The notes below the pieces were generated by a model, which searched no databases, had not been told where the DNA came from, and saw only the letters and a program-made list of their open reading frames with translations. The position numbers and the translations under genes are program-made. DNA of 64,000 bases from Daldinia sp. FL1419 (taxonomy: Eukaryota > Ascomycota > Sordariomycetes > Xylariales > Hypoxylaceae), in the NCBI GenBank assembly GCA_025201765.1, contig MU623393.1:1-64000 (forward strand). Direction: 5' to 3'. The first letter of the stretch is position 1. The number at the start of each line of letters is the position of its first letter. Positions 49,229 through 60,807 of the stretch are shown one piece after another.

Positions 49229-50442
49229 GTTAGCCCTCGAGACCACCGCGGAATCCGAGTTACGAATACACCAACTTTCAATTCTTGATATATGCGCGGA
49301 GACGTTACGGAGACGTGCGAATACGCGGAGCCCAGAGACTTGCCAACAATTTAGGATAAACGAAATCTCCCCGACGGAAACCTCGACGCCGGTTTACATT
49401 CTTATAGATACCTATTCTTTCGTTCGAAGCGTTGTGAAGACCGGGGTTCTCAAACGCGAAACCATTTGTCGATCGAGTCCGGCGGTTCTCGGATTACGAT
49501 TTTAGCGATTAAGATTTAGGGAAGGGTTTTGAGGGTGCATTGATTGATATCGATTATTATTTTATTCTATTTTTTTTGGAACTACTATACGATATTATCC
49601 AAAATCCAGCGGCGCTCCGAAGGAAGGGTATGGAAGAGAGAAAGGCTGGCCCCGCGCCCCATGGTTTAGGTAATATCTAATGATCACGACCGCTCATGAA
49701 TGATAGACGATGATGTAGAACGAAATAGACTCGTTTGTTGTCGTCAATTGTCACATGTCACATTTAAGATATATAAACTCTTCTAGACTAGGCTAGCTCT
49801 TGAGCGACGAGACTAGATCCCGCGTCTGGGCGAATATATAGCACATTATGATGCGTTCGCGTAAATACCCACCAAGCGATTAGATTCTAGTGTAGCAACA
49901 CTGCTCTTCATCGTGGAGTGTAAAACGCCTGTTTACACCCGGCCTCCAGGATCGTATATGAAATGGCCTCATATTGCTTGGAGTCCTGTAGATTAGCCCG
50001 GGCATCTAATCTATTTAATGCATTTAGGTATTCCGCTCTACTAGGTTAGTGCTTTAATCATGGTCGACGCTTAATCCAGACTATTTCATCATTCATCACA
50101 TCAACCTCGGATTTAACCCAGAGCATTCTCCAGAGTTTCAAAGCTCACTTAGGTATTCCTCTAGGTTAGGTCACGAATATTCATCGATATATATCACGGG
50201 TTAAGACTGCGTCTATTGCACACTATCAAGGCTACCCATCAAGCCGATGGCTGTTGTATCTTGAAAACCTAGCCAGGCATATACAGTTGTGTCGTTTTGA
50301 GTCGCTCGGTCGTATGCAAGTCCCCCCGACGCCTAGCTAATGCAGTAAATACAAATATGTCTCGTGAATCGCTATTTCTATGCGTCTCGTGGAAAAAGAC
50401 GGTATATACCTAAGTAGAAAAAGCCCAGGTGTCAATTTGTAC
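49229..50442. other. Convergent intergenic region
   Basis: About 1.2 kb between the 3' ends of the DUF4048-type gene and PUS4. No gene or structure was recognised. Confidence 0.5.
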
Positions 50443-52109
50443 TTACGACTTCATGGCAGCGGGCGTGTCGGGGAATCCGTTCCAAGACTCCTCGTCAGTC
50501 TCTTTACTTTGGGTATCTGATTTCATAATCTCTGAGGTTGCGGATACATTTGTACCTGTAAGGGCACGCGCTGCGTCTTCTGTCCCATCGTTGCCTTCTG
50601 TCTCTTGTGACTTTACGCCTTCTACTACCTCGGACTTGGCATGTTGAGCTTCGGAGGAAGAATTTGGAGTTGATAGCACCGACTTCTTGTCTAACGAGTT
50701 ATCTTTCATTGAATCCCCATTTGGCCCCTTAAGTCTGGTTGGAGACGCAGATCGATCTCGTTTCTCGTCCTTGCTCACAGGCGCAACAGGCTTAGCTCTA
50801 AGAGCAGGTTCGGAGGGCTTGTTGCGCGATTTGTTATTCCACTGAAATAGCATGTCCTGCACTTGAGGAGCCCATACCGACTCTCCCTTTTCTAAGTGCG
50901 AATACTCTAAACAATTAGAGCTACCCAAGACGAAGTCTCCTTGCCGACTTCTACAGAGTTCTGCCATCATTGCCGCAGATCCAATCTTTACACCTAGGTC
51001 GTGACAAAAACTTCTGACATAAAAGCCAGAAGTCACAGTCATCCGAATTCTTGCGGCTGGTGGACCTTTGCCTTCCCACGGCGGGGGCGTGTCGGCATCT
51101 GGGGCTTCAGGGATCAAATTTGACCCCTTTCCCGTAGGGGTTGCTGGGGGGAAGGTACCCAACGCTCCTGACATCAACGGTGCATGCTGCGAAGTCTTCC
51201 GACGCTTTTTGCTGACTCTGTCGTATACAAGGGCGTCAACACTCTCGTCCGACTTCCGTTTGAAGTTTTCATGTTCGTTTAAGGCCTTCGTTTCTTGCTC
51301 CTCCTCTTCGGGGGTGAGTTTCTTCGAAGTTGTCTGCTGTTTTTCAATCTTCCAGACTTGCTCAGCAAAGTTTTGTTCGAATGTGGTGGCTTCCTCAACA
51401 GGCCAGCGATATGAGTGTTGGCCAGGCTCATACCATTCAACTAATTCCAATGAAGTTACTTTTACTTCTCTAGTTGCGATCTCCCGCGGAATTGGTTTTC
51501 CCTCTCTAGCATATTCATAAAGGGGCTTTCCCTCCATTTTCAAAGCCGAATAAAGGGGTGGCATTTGTTGGAATTTTCCTCGGAAGGAGCTGAGCGCCTC
51601 CTCAACCATAGGCCGAGTGATATGGTCATATGCCGCTTTCCTGAGTATCTTGCCAACCCTATCATATGTATCCGTACTAGCACCAAAAAGTACTACGGTC
51701 TCATATGTCTTGGTACAATCTAGGAAAGACTGGAGGGATTTGGTACCCTTACCGACACCTAGAATTAAAACACCAGTTGCAAGCGGATCAAGCGTGCCAC
51801 CGTGGCCCATTTTGACCCGAATATCATCCTTACCAAATCCACGTCGCTTTCGTTTAGTATTAGACTCTTGCCGCCTAGCTTGCCTCTCTTGCTCTATCAT
51901 TGGCTGGAAGAGTGAAGAGCTTTTAAAATGATGCTGGCAGTCCCTGATCACCTGAGCGGAACTCATACCCATAGGTTTATTGATGCCTATACGATAAAAA
52001 TAAACGAGGCGTTAGTCTAAGTAGGTACAATAAATTATGATAGCAGTGGGAGGTGAAGGTGCGAATCCATACCGAAGACACCATCAAGGACTGGGCCGGA
52101 AGCTGCCAT
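50443..52109 (-). CDS. PUS4: tRNA pseudouridine-55 synthase
   Basis: Two exons (52109-52073 and 51986-50443) give 526 residues. The tiny first exon encodes MAASGPVLDGVF; joining it to GINKPMGMSSAQ restores the conserved N-terminal motif of TruB-family enzymes. The catalytic aspartate is Asp79 in HGGTLDPLATGVLILGVG. Later motifs are KTYETVVLFGASTDTYD, QMPPLYSALKMEGKPLYEYAR and SGFYVRSFCHDLG. It converts U55 to pseudouridine in the T-loop of cytosolic and mitochondrial tRNAs. A basic stretch (NTKRKRRGFGK, about 55-65) precedes the active site, an acidic/basic insert of about 90 residues splits the catalytic domain as in other filamentous fungi, and the last 140 residues are Ser/Lys/Glu-rich and disordered. 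It diverges from the RFTS-domain gene. Confidence 0.93.
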
Positions 52110-53226
52110 TCTGGCGAATTTAGTAGTTTTCATTCGCAAGTGGTGTGTGTCGAAAAAAAGATGAGACTATTCAATAAAATGAATTCGATCTTGGTAAAGC
52201 TAAGCAGTAAAATTCATACTGCTAGAAATCCATGGGGCCTTTGGGTGAGGCGCAAAACGTAGATGGTCGAATTCGATTGAAGAATTATACAAAGCAAGGG
52301 TCCAGAGGACGGAACTTGGTCCAGAAAAAAAAAATCAAAAAAATCGATGAGCCGCCAGTGGATATAGCTAATCGGCACGGCCTTATCCGAAAAGGTAACC
52401 TAGTTGCTCTTATCGATTAGGTACCTAGGTACCCGTTACGGATACCCCACAGAAATACACGAGATAGTCCATAAGTAGAATACCTTACAGCGAGAAGTTT
52501 TTATTTTTTTCAAAAATTAACTTCGTATATCCAGCTATCCGACGTACTCTACATCTTTTCTCCATTTTCTCCGAGTTTTTTTCCATTGAGAAATCAGGAT
52601 TGACAAAATATGATATTTGCTTCAACGTAAATGTGCTTCTCTTTTGGGGGGCTGTCTTTCCAAGTGCCCCACTATCAATTCTGTTGCAATCTTTCGACGT
52701 CATTGGCCAAGTCCCATTCAGCCCACATGCATAAGAAGCTACGCCGGATGGCAAGTGCACTAATTTTCAATTAACAGTAACTACGATACGCGTGACTACT
52801 GCCGAGGCGCGTCCCAACTTCTTTACCTCTAAATGTCAGAATACATTACGGTACCAGGTAGGCAGGCAGGTGCATATTTAACAAGCAGGTACATTAGGTA
52901 GTTGCTACCTTAGGTACTACAGATATAAATCTTTAAACTTGGATATTTATTTATCCTCTCCTCTTTGATCTTTTTCACAAACAATTCCTTCACATCATCA
53001 TCATCATCATCTCTCCTTAGTAAGAAAACCCACCACCAACTTTCTAATAGCCTGCAACTACTGCACCGGTATGGCAGTATTGTCTTAAGCCCCCCAACTC
53101 ATCCATCCATATACCGGCGACGCTCAGCTGCTATATCCAATACAATATATATCTTCCACACCGTCTCGTACAGCTGCGCAGCTGATTTTCTTCTTCTATC
53201 TAACTCGTCGCCGATAGGCCTCCACC
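52110..53226. promoter_or_regulatory. Divergent PUS4/RFTS-gene promoter region
   Basis: The region between the PUS4 and RFTS-domain start codons. It contains ACCTAGGT-type motifs at 52420-52436 and a CAT trinucleotide run near 52992-53011 in the likely leader of the RFTS gene. Short open frames here look like chance. Confidence 0.45.
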
Positions 53227-55898
53227 ATGGGTGATCGTTCAGCGGGAAAGGCGCCAGACTCGACAGTTCAAACTGTTGACGAGGCCGCTCTGGAATACTA
53301 TCAAGAAACTTCAGTATTAAAGCCGGTTTCCGCTCGTACTCACACTGACAACTGGCCCTGTTTTCTGCTTACTAGCGTCACGATTTACCACAGGGATGGC
53401 ACCTTAGCAAATCTACTACAGGTCGATTTGGAAGGTCCTTTGATCGTTCGTGGAAGGCTCGAGATTGAAAAGGATCAGGAAAGGTTTCTCGTTAATCGAC
53501 AGATGAAGGATCGTTCACCGTATATCCAACTTCAGGATACACTATCCTTCTCTATTGGCCTTAAAGAGGATAACCCTCCCATGCCTGTGCTCTGGGCTAG
53601 TGGCGGAGCAGGTTGGTATGAGATTGTTCCGTCTGACACGTATAAAGACATATGCAACACTATGTTTCAGGGCATATCTCTTCACTATGCGATACTAGAT
53701 CAGTATGAGGCTGCGCTGGAGATGCTTCAAAGAGCAAAGAAGCATTATAAACAAAAGACATTAAGTGACGTCAAGTTAGACCTAAACACGGTCCTCATTA
53801 AGGTGTGTACAATTAACTTTTCGGTATATACGCATAGGTGTGCAAACGTGATTCTTTTAATATGTAACTGACCTTTTACGTAGTATGCAGTGAACGTTGG
53901 TGATGGCATCACAGTCGCCGAGGCGAAGGAGCGGGTTAAATCCCAAGCCACATTCCTTCTTTCTCATTTCCCAAAAGACACTCAATTTCACCGCCAACTA
54001 GCGAGTGAATATCCTGTAAGGTCATCTCGAGTTAATATCAGATTACCATAGTCTAACCTAGTGTACAAGGATATTGTGCGACAACTTGCCACAAAGGAAT
54101 CAAACGAGGCCAAGATAGCCACAAACTCAGAGCCTAGCGTTCTAGTTGCTATTCCATATCGTGATCAAGAGGTGTCCAACTCTCTTGAGGTGGCCAATGG
54201 TAAAAAAACTGGTATGTCACTGCGAGATTTATTGTCTAAAAAGTATCTGCGCATGGACGAGAAAATTGAGCTTCAAGCAGCTGAGAAGGCCGGTATATTA
54301 AAAGCTGTGGCTAACTTTACTGCAGGTGGACGGGAGCAACTCGCAAGTCTCATTTCTGGACCTACCTATAACTCTAATCTCGTTACGGCTGATGAGAATG
54401 CCAAATTTAATCGATCTAGAGAGTATCACAACGCAGAGAAACGGTTAGACCTACGTACGTCCGAGGAAATTAGTGTGGCTGCAGAGACCGATGAATCCCG
54501 TGCATCCCTATCTAGAGACAATAGTCATAACACAGGCTCGTCTTTAGATACTAATCGTTCCGTGCCCACTATCCTTGAGGTCTTACAGGAGCGTCGACAA
54601 GAGCTACTCGAAATTATCAGCGGAGAAAGAGCAACACCCGAGCTTCGTACGTTGGGTCTTTCTAAGCTCAGGCACCCTGATGAGCTATCTCAAAGTTACT
54701 GGCATACTTATCTATACAAAGTTTTAAGCGTTAAAAAGCCTCGCACAATTTCTGAGGTCTGCAAATACTACGTTCGAGATCTCCTACATGGACTTGGATC
54801 GGAGTGGCGCAAGAGTCTATTCTACCAGTGGTTGGAGGCAATCGTCGACCAGGTGCCTACGTTCGACGATCTACCCGAAGAGAAGATGAAAAACATCATG
54901 AGGCGCAAGAAGCAACCTTCTCGCAACGGTCGACCTTCTCGTGGGAATCAAGCTTTTGCTTCTACCCAATCTCCTCTTGCAAGCAACCCACCCAGTTCAA
55001 CCTCATCTCCTTACGTGGCTCGCCCTCCCCCCTTCAATCCTGCTTCTCGTGGATTTATACCCATCATGGAACCCCAGCAACAACCAGAATGGGCTCAAGG
55101 GCATCAAACCGCCGATAGAACTCGCACCAGCGGTAAGGTAGCGGGTCTGCGTCCTTCTATTGGTGGCAAGAAACGATTGCGACAAGATACCACCATTGAT
55201 GGAGATGAAATGGAGTTAGATGACGATGGACTACAGAAAAAAGTATCCAAAAAGTCGCGTTATTCTGATGACGACGACGATGATGGTGATGGGCAAGGCG
55301 AGGAACAAAGAGCTACAGTCTCAGGCAATGAATACAGTGCAGAGGAGGGGCGTGCTATAGCTACGGGCATAGTCGATTATTTAACCAAGTCAACAAAGCC
55401 TACTAGGAATGGTGTGCACGAAGCATGGGCATGCGATGAACTGGGTTGCAAATTCACTGTCCAAGTTGAGAATGAGCAGGATGCTGAGGCCCTTATCGCG
55501 CACCATTATGAATTGCACCATAAAGACCGAACCAGAAAGATCTTATCAAACGGGACGCAGATCCAGAATATAGTTCGCGAGGAGTCCTTCATAACAGGTG
55601 GTCGCCCCGTCGGGTATGTTGTCATTGTTTTATACATCTTCGATTAGACCTTACTAACACTTTTCACAGATTTCTCCTTAACCGGGTGAGCCGATATATT
55701 GCGACCAAGGAGAGCCAAGAGGACATAGGACATAGCAAACATCAGGAAGCGCAACGTGAAATCCGAAAGATGCAGCACTTACAGTACCAAACTCAGTCGC
55801 TAGAACTTGAAGACCAGTCAACACAATATCAAGACCAAGAAGAGCAGCTTGACGTTGATACAGTGCCGGAGTCTAAGCAGCGCGACACTCTACAATAA
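53227..55898 (+). CDS. RFTS-domain protein, Raf2/DIM-7-like
   Basis: Exons 53227-53802, 53884-54015, 54052-55613 and 55670-55898 give 832 residues. Residues about 38-165 resemble the replication-foci targeting (RFTS) domain first described in DNMT1: DNWPCFLLTSVTIYHRDG, then LEGPLIVRGRLE, then WASGGAGWYEIVPSDTYK. No methyltransferase domain follows. The middle has a helical segment (SYWHTYLYKVLSVKKP) and disordered Ser/Pro sequence, then an acidic stretch with six Asp, and a C2H2-like finger (WACDELGCKF...HHYELHH, about 730-765). The C-terminus is Gln/Glu-rich. Fission yeast Raf2 and Neurospora DIM-7, subunits of the Cul4-based complexes needed for H3K9 methylation, are RFTS-type proteins without a catalytic domain, so that role is my inference. 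The second intron is ambiguous: 54016-54051 (36 bp) or 54005-54061 (57 bp); both keep frame. Confidence 0.7.
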
Positions 55899-57903
55899 TT
55901 TTATCCTCTTGCAATCGGTACACATGGCGGTATCGCAGGTTTTTATTATGTGCGTATGAGGTCCGGGTATGATACGAGGTCTCTACGGTACGACGATTAC
56001 AAAGGACGGATGATACCCTTTCGCATTTTACATGGTGACTTGGCGTTGGCAAAACCTTTTTTTTCTTTCTCTTTTTTCAACTTGCGATGGTATTTTCCCT
56101 TGGGGTTCCCTTGGTGATCCCTTTGGGGGAATTCGCGGGTTTCAACGACTCACCAGGAGACATTTTCCACGTTATTCGAATTTTCTCAAGATGCAAGTCC
56201 TATGCCCTCTTACACTTTTTTTGGACTCGTTCCTTTCCACAATTTGGCCAAGGGGCCTTTCATACCTCTATACTACATCCACCGAGAGGAAATTTCTGAG
56301 CATGAGAAGGAAGGCTCTACATTTTCGATGGTTTACCCGGGGTATGTCGGGGAAATATCATATGAGCCCGGTGGGCGCGTTGTGTTTCTTGCGATTCACC
56401 TACAAGGCAGTTTATGAGATTTGAAGAAGCATCTAGTGCATTTTTCAATTCCTTCGAGAGACTATCTCAGTCTACAAGACACATTTGGTGTGTGTTTTTT
56501 TTTAAATCACCCATCACAAGAGGAACTTTGCGTTTCTTTTTTTACAACTTGCCCTCAGAGGCATCTCGTACCTCACACTTGCATATCAGACCTAAGTCCC
56601 AGGACCAGGTTCAAAGTTATAGCTTGGGTTTGGCATACGCGTGCACTAGTTGCACCTAGTTGATCTTCGTATTAGCTCGCGTTGCCTCTCCTATACTGTA
56701 CATAGCTATTTACGAGATGTGTTTTGTTTTTGTTTTTTTCGGTACGATCGAGTTTAATAGTGAGTGTGGTCGAATTGCGATGAATAATACAAATAAAATA
56801 TGAGTTATACCAGGTGTCTCCTTAATTATGTAGACTTATTTAAAACCAAGTCGCCTGTAAAACTCGTGCACTAACATCATTACAGGAACCCTTCAAGGTT
56901 TGGCTAGATTCGTCATTAATCAATCTTTAGGGAAATCAATGATAAATCAAACGAATATTGGATGATCCTCCTGTTCCGAGACCAGTTGCCTATAATAAGT
57001 TTCAAGGAACAAATGTCCAACTTAAATCTTCTCTTCCTTTCAACTTACTACTCTACACTACACAGGAAACCAGCTTGTGCCAAAAAATTAATCAACACTC
57101 TCTAGCATGATAGGACAGAACAAGTGTCGTTGACTCAAAGGCAGCATCCTAAGTACTATTATTAACTTTCTCGTACTGAACCCTGAGAGAAGCTTACTTA
57201 GTAATAGTGTGCCATCAATTTGGTAGAAGAGACTAGTTGTCCAAGTTGATAATCATGGTGGCATGTACATCCAGATTACCTCTTAAGTAGGTACCCTCAT
57301 AGAACCTATTAATATCAGAGACTTTGGATTGACAATACAATCAACAGAGCACAGGATATTCCCGACTGCCTATGTTAATAATTGGTTTTTATTCTTTTTT
57401 TTATCTAGCCATTTTAATTAGCTACGTAGCAATGAGGATCATCTATCTCTTCAGCTCGTGACCACGTCCGCCTGCAAAATTCACATGATAGCTCTCTAGT
57501 GACCTCCCTTTGCAGGTTAGGAAAGGATTAGCGACCTGGTACCAGGTGAAAGGGCCTCTAAAGTAGCAGACCTTCTCCTTTTCCGACCGAAACGCCTTGC
57601 GGGAACCTAAAGGGCATTGAAATACGTCAACGTCATATATAGATGTGTTGCCGCGTCTTCGAAGACAATACTCCCTACCAAGTCAAATAGGCTAAATAGG
57701 CTAATAGAGGGTTACAGCAAAGGGAGCTATTAAACCAAGTAGCATATGCAATCAATAAGCCAAGTGGCATTAATGCTTCATCCGCCAATTTAACGTCTAC
57801 CTCAACCTCAACCTCCCCACCACGATCAATCTAGCGTGATCGACGGTGGAAATTCTTGGTAGGGGCGGATGAAATTCTAGTTATGCGACAACATAATATA
57901 CAC
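55899..57903. other. Convergent intergenic region, about 2 kb
   Basis: It lies between the 3' ends of the RFTS gene and MKT1. From 56032 to 56660 several plus-strand frames are open at once, which reflects T-rich, stop-poor sequence rather than a clear gene. A nested hairpin lies at 57777-57873, just beyond the MKT1 stop codon. Confidence 0.5.
57777..57873 (-). other. Nested hairpin downstream of MKT1
   Basis: The outer arms TTCATCCGCC (57777-57786) and its exact complement (57864-57873) enclose an inner stem of CCACCACGATCA (57817-57828) with TGATCGACGGTGG (57837-57849), which pairs except for one bulged base. In MKT1 orientation the structure starts 31 bases after the stop codon, so it would form in the mRNA 3' UTR; a miniature inverted-repeat element is the alternative. 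Confidence 0.6.
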
Positions 57904-60807
57904 TTATCGTCGCAGTTGAAGGTATAAGGCGGCTTTATCCCACACGCCCCGGTCGGCGGCGGAGATTTCACTCTTGAGTGTCTTGACACCCGCATGGAGG
58001 GCATCGAAAAAGTTGAAGGCTATCTCCAGATCTTCGAAGAAGTGAGTTGCATATGGGACGAATGTACCAGGAAACTCTTGCTTCTTTTGTGTCTTCTGCT
58101 CAGGGGTCTCATTAGGATGAATATCGTCAAGCAGTGTTTTGACAGCAATTCCAAGAGCAACATCCGTGTCATTCAAAAAGGGCAATCTAGAAAATATTAG
58201 CGCACGGTTCATTATTCTACCTTTCATAGAGGCAAACCTTTGGCCAATCTCCAAATAGTCATCACGCTCTCGTTCCGTCTGTGCAAATAACAACATGGAT
58301 GCCACGATTGCTTCAATAAGGTCTCTGTCGGTCTCTCGGATAGATGAACTCAGTGATCGGAAACATAAGAAATTCTTGCTGAGAGGGCCGGTATAGCCGT
58401 TTGCTTGGTGGCGCAGTTTCAATAGGATGGCACACCGGCTGATAAGCAGGAGGCTCGCCTTATCTTCATCACTTCCATTCATAGGTAAGCCATTTAGTTC
58501 CGGGTGCTGGTTCCGGGTGTTAAGTAGGTTAAACCTGAGAAGTTCAAAAGCCAAAAGAACCGCTTCATACAAGCCTGGAACCTGGCTGTGCTTCTCAGCA
58601 GTAGACTTGAGTGCCTCAAGAGATATTGCTAAGGCTTGACCCCAGGAAGTAAGTTGGTGGGAATCATCTACGTAGCCACGCAGATGGAGGAAGCGCCAGA
58701 TTGTGATAGATGATATCAAATCGGCAGAGGCAATGCCCTTAACCTTTTCCTTAGCAATGGTACTCTTGGCGAATTCGGGATTCTTCAGCGCTGTCACTTC
58801 AAAGAGAACAGAACCATGCTTAGCATCGGGGAAGTATTTCTCCGCAGCGGCGCTATTGAGGTTCCATGTGTGTGCTCTGTTCATTGCTTGATTCTCCTGG
58901 GGGCGGTATTCGATCTTATGAGAATACTTCTCATCGTACCAGACCTTCACAGTAATTGGCTTATACTGTATACCTCTGTGGAGCCGAGGAAGTAAAAGGC
59001 TGAGAGCTATCTCTCTTAAGGGCATTAACTGGTTCGTCACTAAATGTCTATATTCTTCCGATTTAACTCCATCTAGTGTCGGATAGATGACGATCTGGCC
59101 GTGGGAAATCCAGCTGAGCATGCGTGCTCCGATAAGACCTGTGTTCAAGTAGTGAAATAGCTCGGCTGGCAATTGGTAACCGAGGTATTCCCAGTTGTCT
59201 CCAGTCAGTGTATCGAAGTTATGAACTTTGATTTCTCCGGACTCCTCAATATAGATAAAGTGGTCGATACTCATCCTAGCCTTGCGGTACTTCTGTAACC
59301 AGTTCGGGTCTCTGCTTTTGCCCAAAATATCATTGAAGGAATTGCAGGCATTTGCAACTGACTTCTCAGAGGTTCGCAGCATGTTAACGGCGTCCTGTAC
59401 AGTTGGAGGTTGGCGAGCAGTGATTTGAGGCTCTTTCAACGGGGGGAATGTTGGGAGAAACGTTGTGCCTGCCATCAATAGTGCATCGATAAACAATGGC
59501 TCAGTCACGCTTAGGGCTCTAATGATGGCCTTCTTGGAGATGGCAGTAAATGTGCCGGCATCCCAATCGATGAACCGAATAACATGATCCTTGATTGGGT
59601 AGAGTAGCAACTCCTGGGAGCCCATGATAGCCGAACATTGTTCTGAATCGATCATATCAAAGTAGGCCAGCTTAACGACTTATTAGCTAGAGAATATCAA
59701 TATAAGAAAAGGATAACTCACTTGCGCTGAGGCATTAAAAGGGGGGACCAAGAAGTGGAGTCCGCGGCGCTTAAGGATACCCTGCAGCAGTGGAAACAGA
59801 TTGTGGACAGGATAAGCTCCTGTGCCATGTGAGAAACACGCCCCAGTTGTATAATATCCATGGTGATCGTACCTCGATGAGAGCCAAAAGCGGTCACGGC
59901 TTCATTGGCCTGGCTTTGGAAATAGAGGCCCCAGGCATTATCGGTGCCTACGATCGCGGCCTTCCCTCTTTGAACAGAAACGGCATCTTCTCCTTCGATA
60001 GATTGGCCGTTGAAAATGAAGAAAGGGATAGTTTTGTTGGACTTCCAGCAGTCAAGATCATGTTCGATATGCGATTGAATGCCGGTCAAGCCGCCGAGGG
60101 CAGGAAGAAGTGGTTCGTGATAAGGTGCGTTATCGAGAAACAGTTGCAGGTAATAAGAGGCATCAACGGCGATGGCACAATCCTCAAGCTGAGAAACCTC
60201 GGCAGATCTACAAATCGTTAATTTCATAATATTAATGTAACGGTAGGTGTTGGGTATTACTTACGCCACTTGATCATTGATCCATTGATCCTCAAAAGCA
60301 TCTATATAGAAGCCAATTAGCGACAGAGCTACCCAATGAAAGGAGCAGTAAAATGATAAAGGGAAAATATCATGGTCTTTCTATGAAGTACCATCTAAAG
60401 CGCCTCGGGCCCTCGCCAATCCCCTCCCCCATTCAGTTCTCCGCGATTTAGGGCAGCAAGAGAGACCACTAATGTTCACAAGCAATCCTTCCCGACGAAG
60501 CCATTCGAAAGCCCGGCTCAGATCAGCCTCGTCAAACGAGACAAGGGTGTCTAGCTTGTGCAATTCAAGCATCGCAGCTGCGAGATTATGCAATCGAGTA
60601 TTGGAATCCGTGATTTCGGACAGGGCGTCGCCGGAAAGCCGTATAAGAAACGGTACTGTTGGAGACCGCAGGCGTGGTTTGCGAATGTATACGAGGACAA
60701 TGCGAAGACGTGCGAAGGAGGAAGACGCAATAGGAAATAGGATTTGAAGCAGGACCACGATGTTCCGTCAGGTTGTAGAAGAAGCGTGGACAAAACTTAC
60801 TCGGCAT
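57904..60807 (-). CDS. MKT1: MKT1 post-transcriptional regulator
   Basis: Five exons (60807-60801, 60301-60265, 60207-59873, 59819-59722, 59670-57904) give 747 residues. The 7-base first exon (ATGCCGA) joined to exon 2 reads MPNAFEDQWINDQV. The XPG-N-like domain (LEDCAIAVDASYYLQLFL) is followed by KRRGLHFLVPPFNASAQLAY and the XPG-I-like part (IMGSQELLLYPI), then the family-specific C-terminal half (LLSWISHGQIVIYPTLDG-type region, IVASMLLFAQTERERDDYL, FFEDLEIAFNFFDAL). Yeast Mkt1 with Pbp1 regulates HO and other mRNAs at the 3' UTR and is needed for M2 dsRNA maintenance. Nuclease residues of the XPG fold appear degenerate, as in that family. The first intron (60302-60800, 499 bp) is unusually long for this genome and contains an open minus-strand frame, so the true start could differ. 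Confidence 0.88.
60381..60758 (-). CDS. Uncertain ORF in MKT1 first intron
   Basis: A 125-codon frame lies on the MKT1 strand inside its inferred first intron. The segment SGDALSEITDSNTRLHNLAA through FDEADLSRAFEWLRREGLL looks like a helical, possibly winged-helix, protein sequence rather than random translation, but the frame's first third is low in conservation signs and I do not recognise a family. It could be a missed exon of an alternative MKT1 transcript, a relic, or chance in a GC-richer intron. Confidence 0.2.
   Translation of the reverse strand: MVLLQILFPIASSSFARLRIVLVYIRKPRLRSPTVPFLIRLSGDALSEITDSNTRLHNLAAAMLELHKLDTLVSFDEADLSRAFEWLRREGLLVNISGLSCCPKSRRTEWGRGLARARGALDGTS

Noticed and set aside
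57846..57860. GTGGAAATTCTTGG resembling an 18S rRNA segment
   Set aside because: The match is about a dozen bases and the flanks are unlike rRNA.
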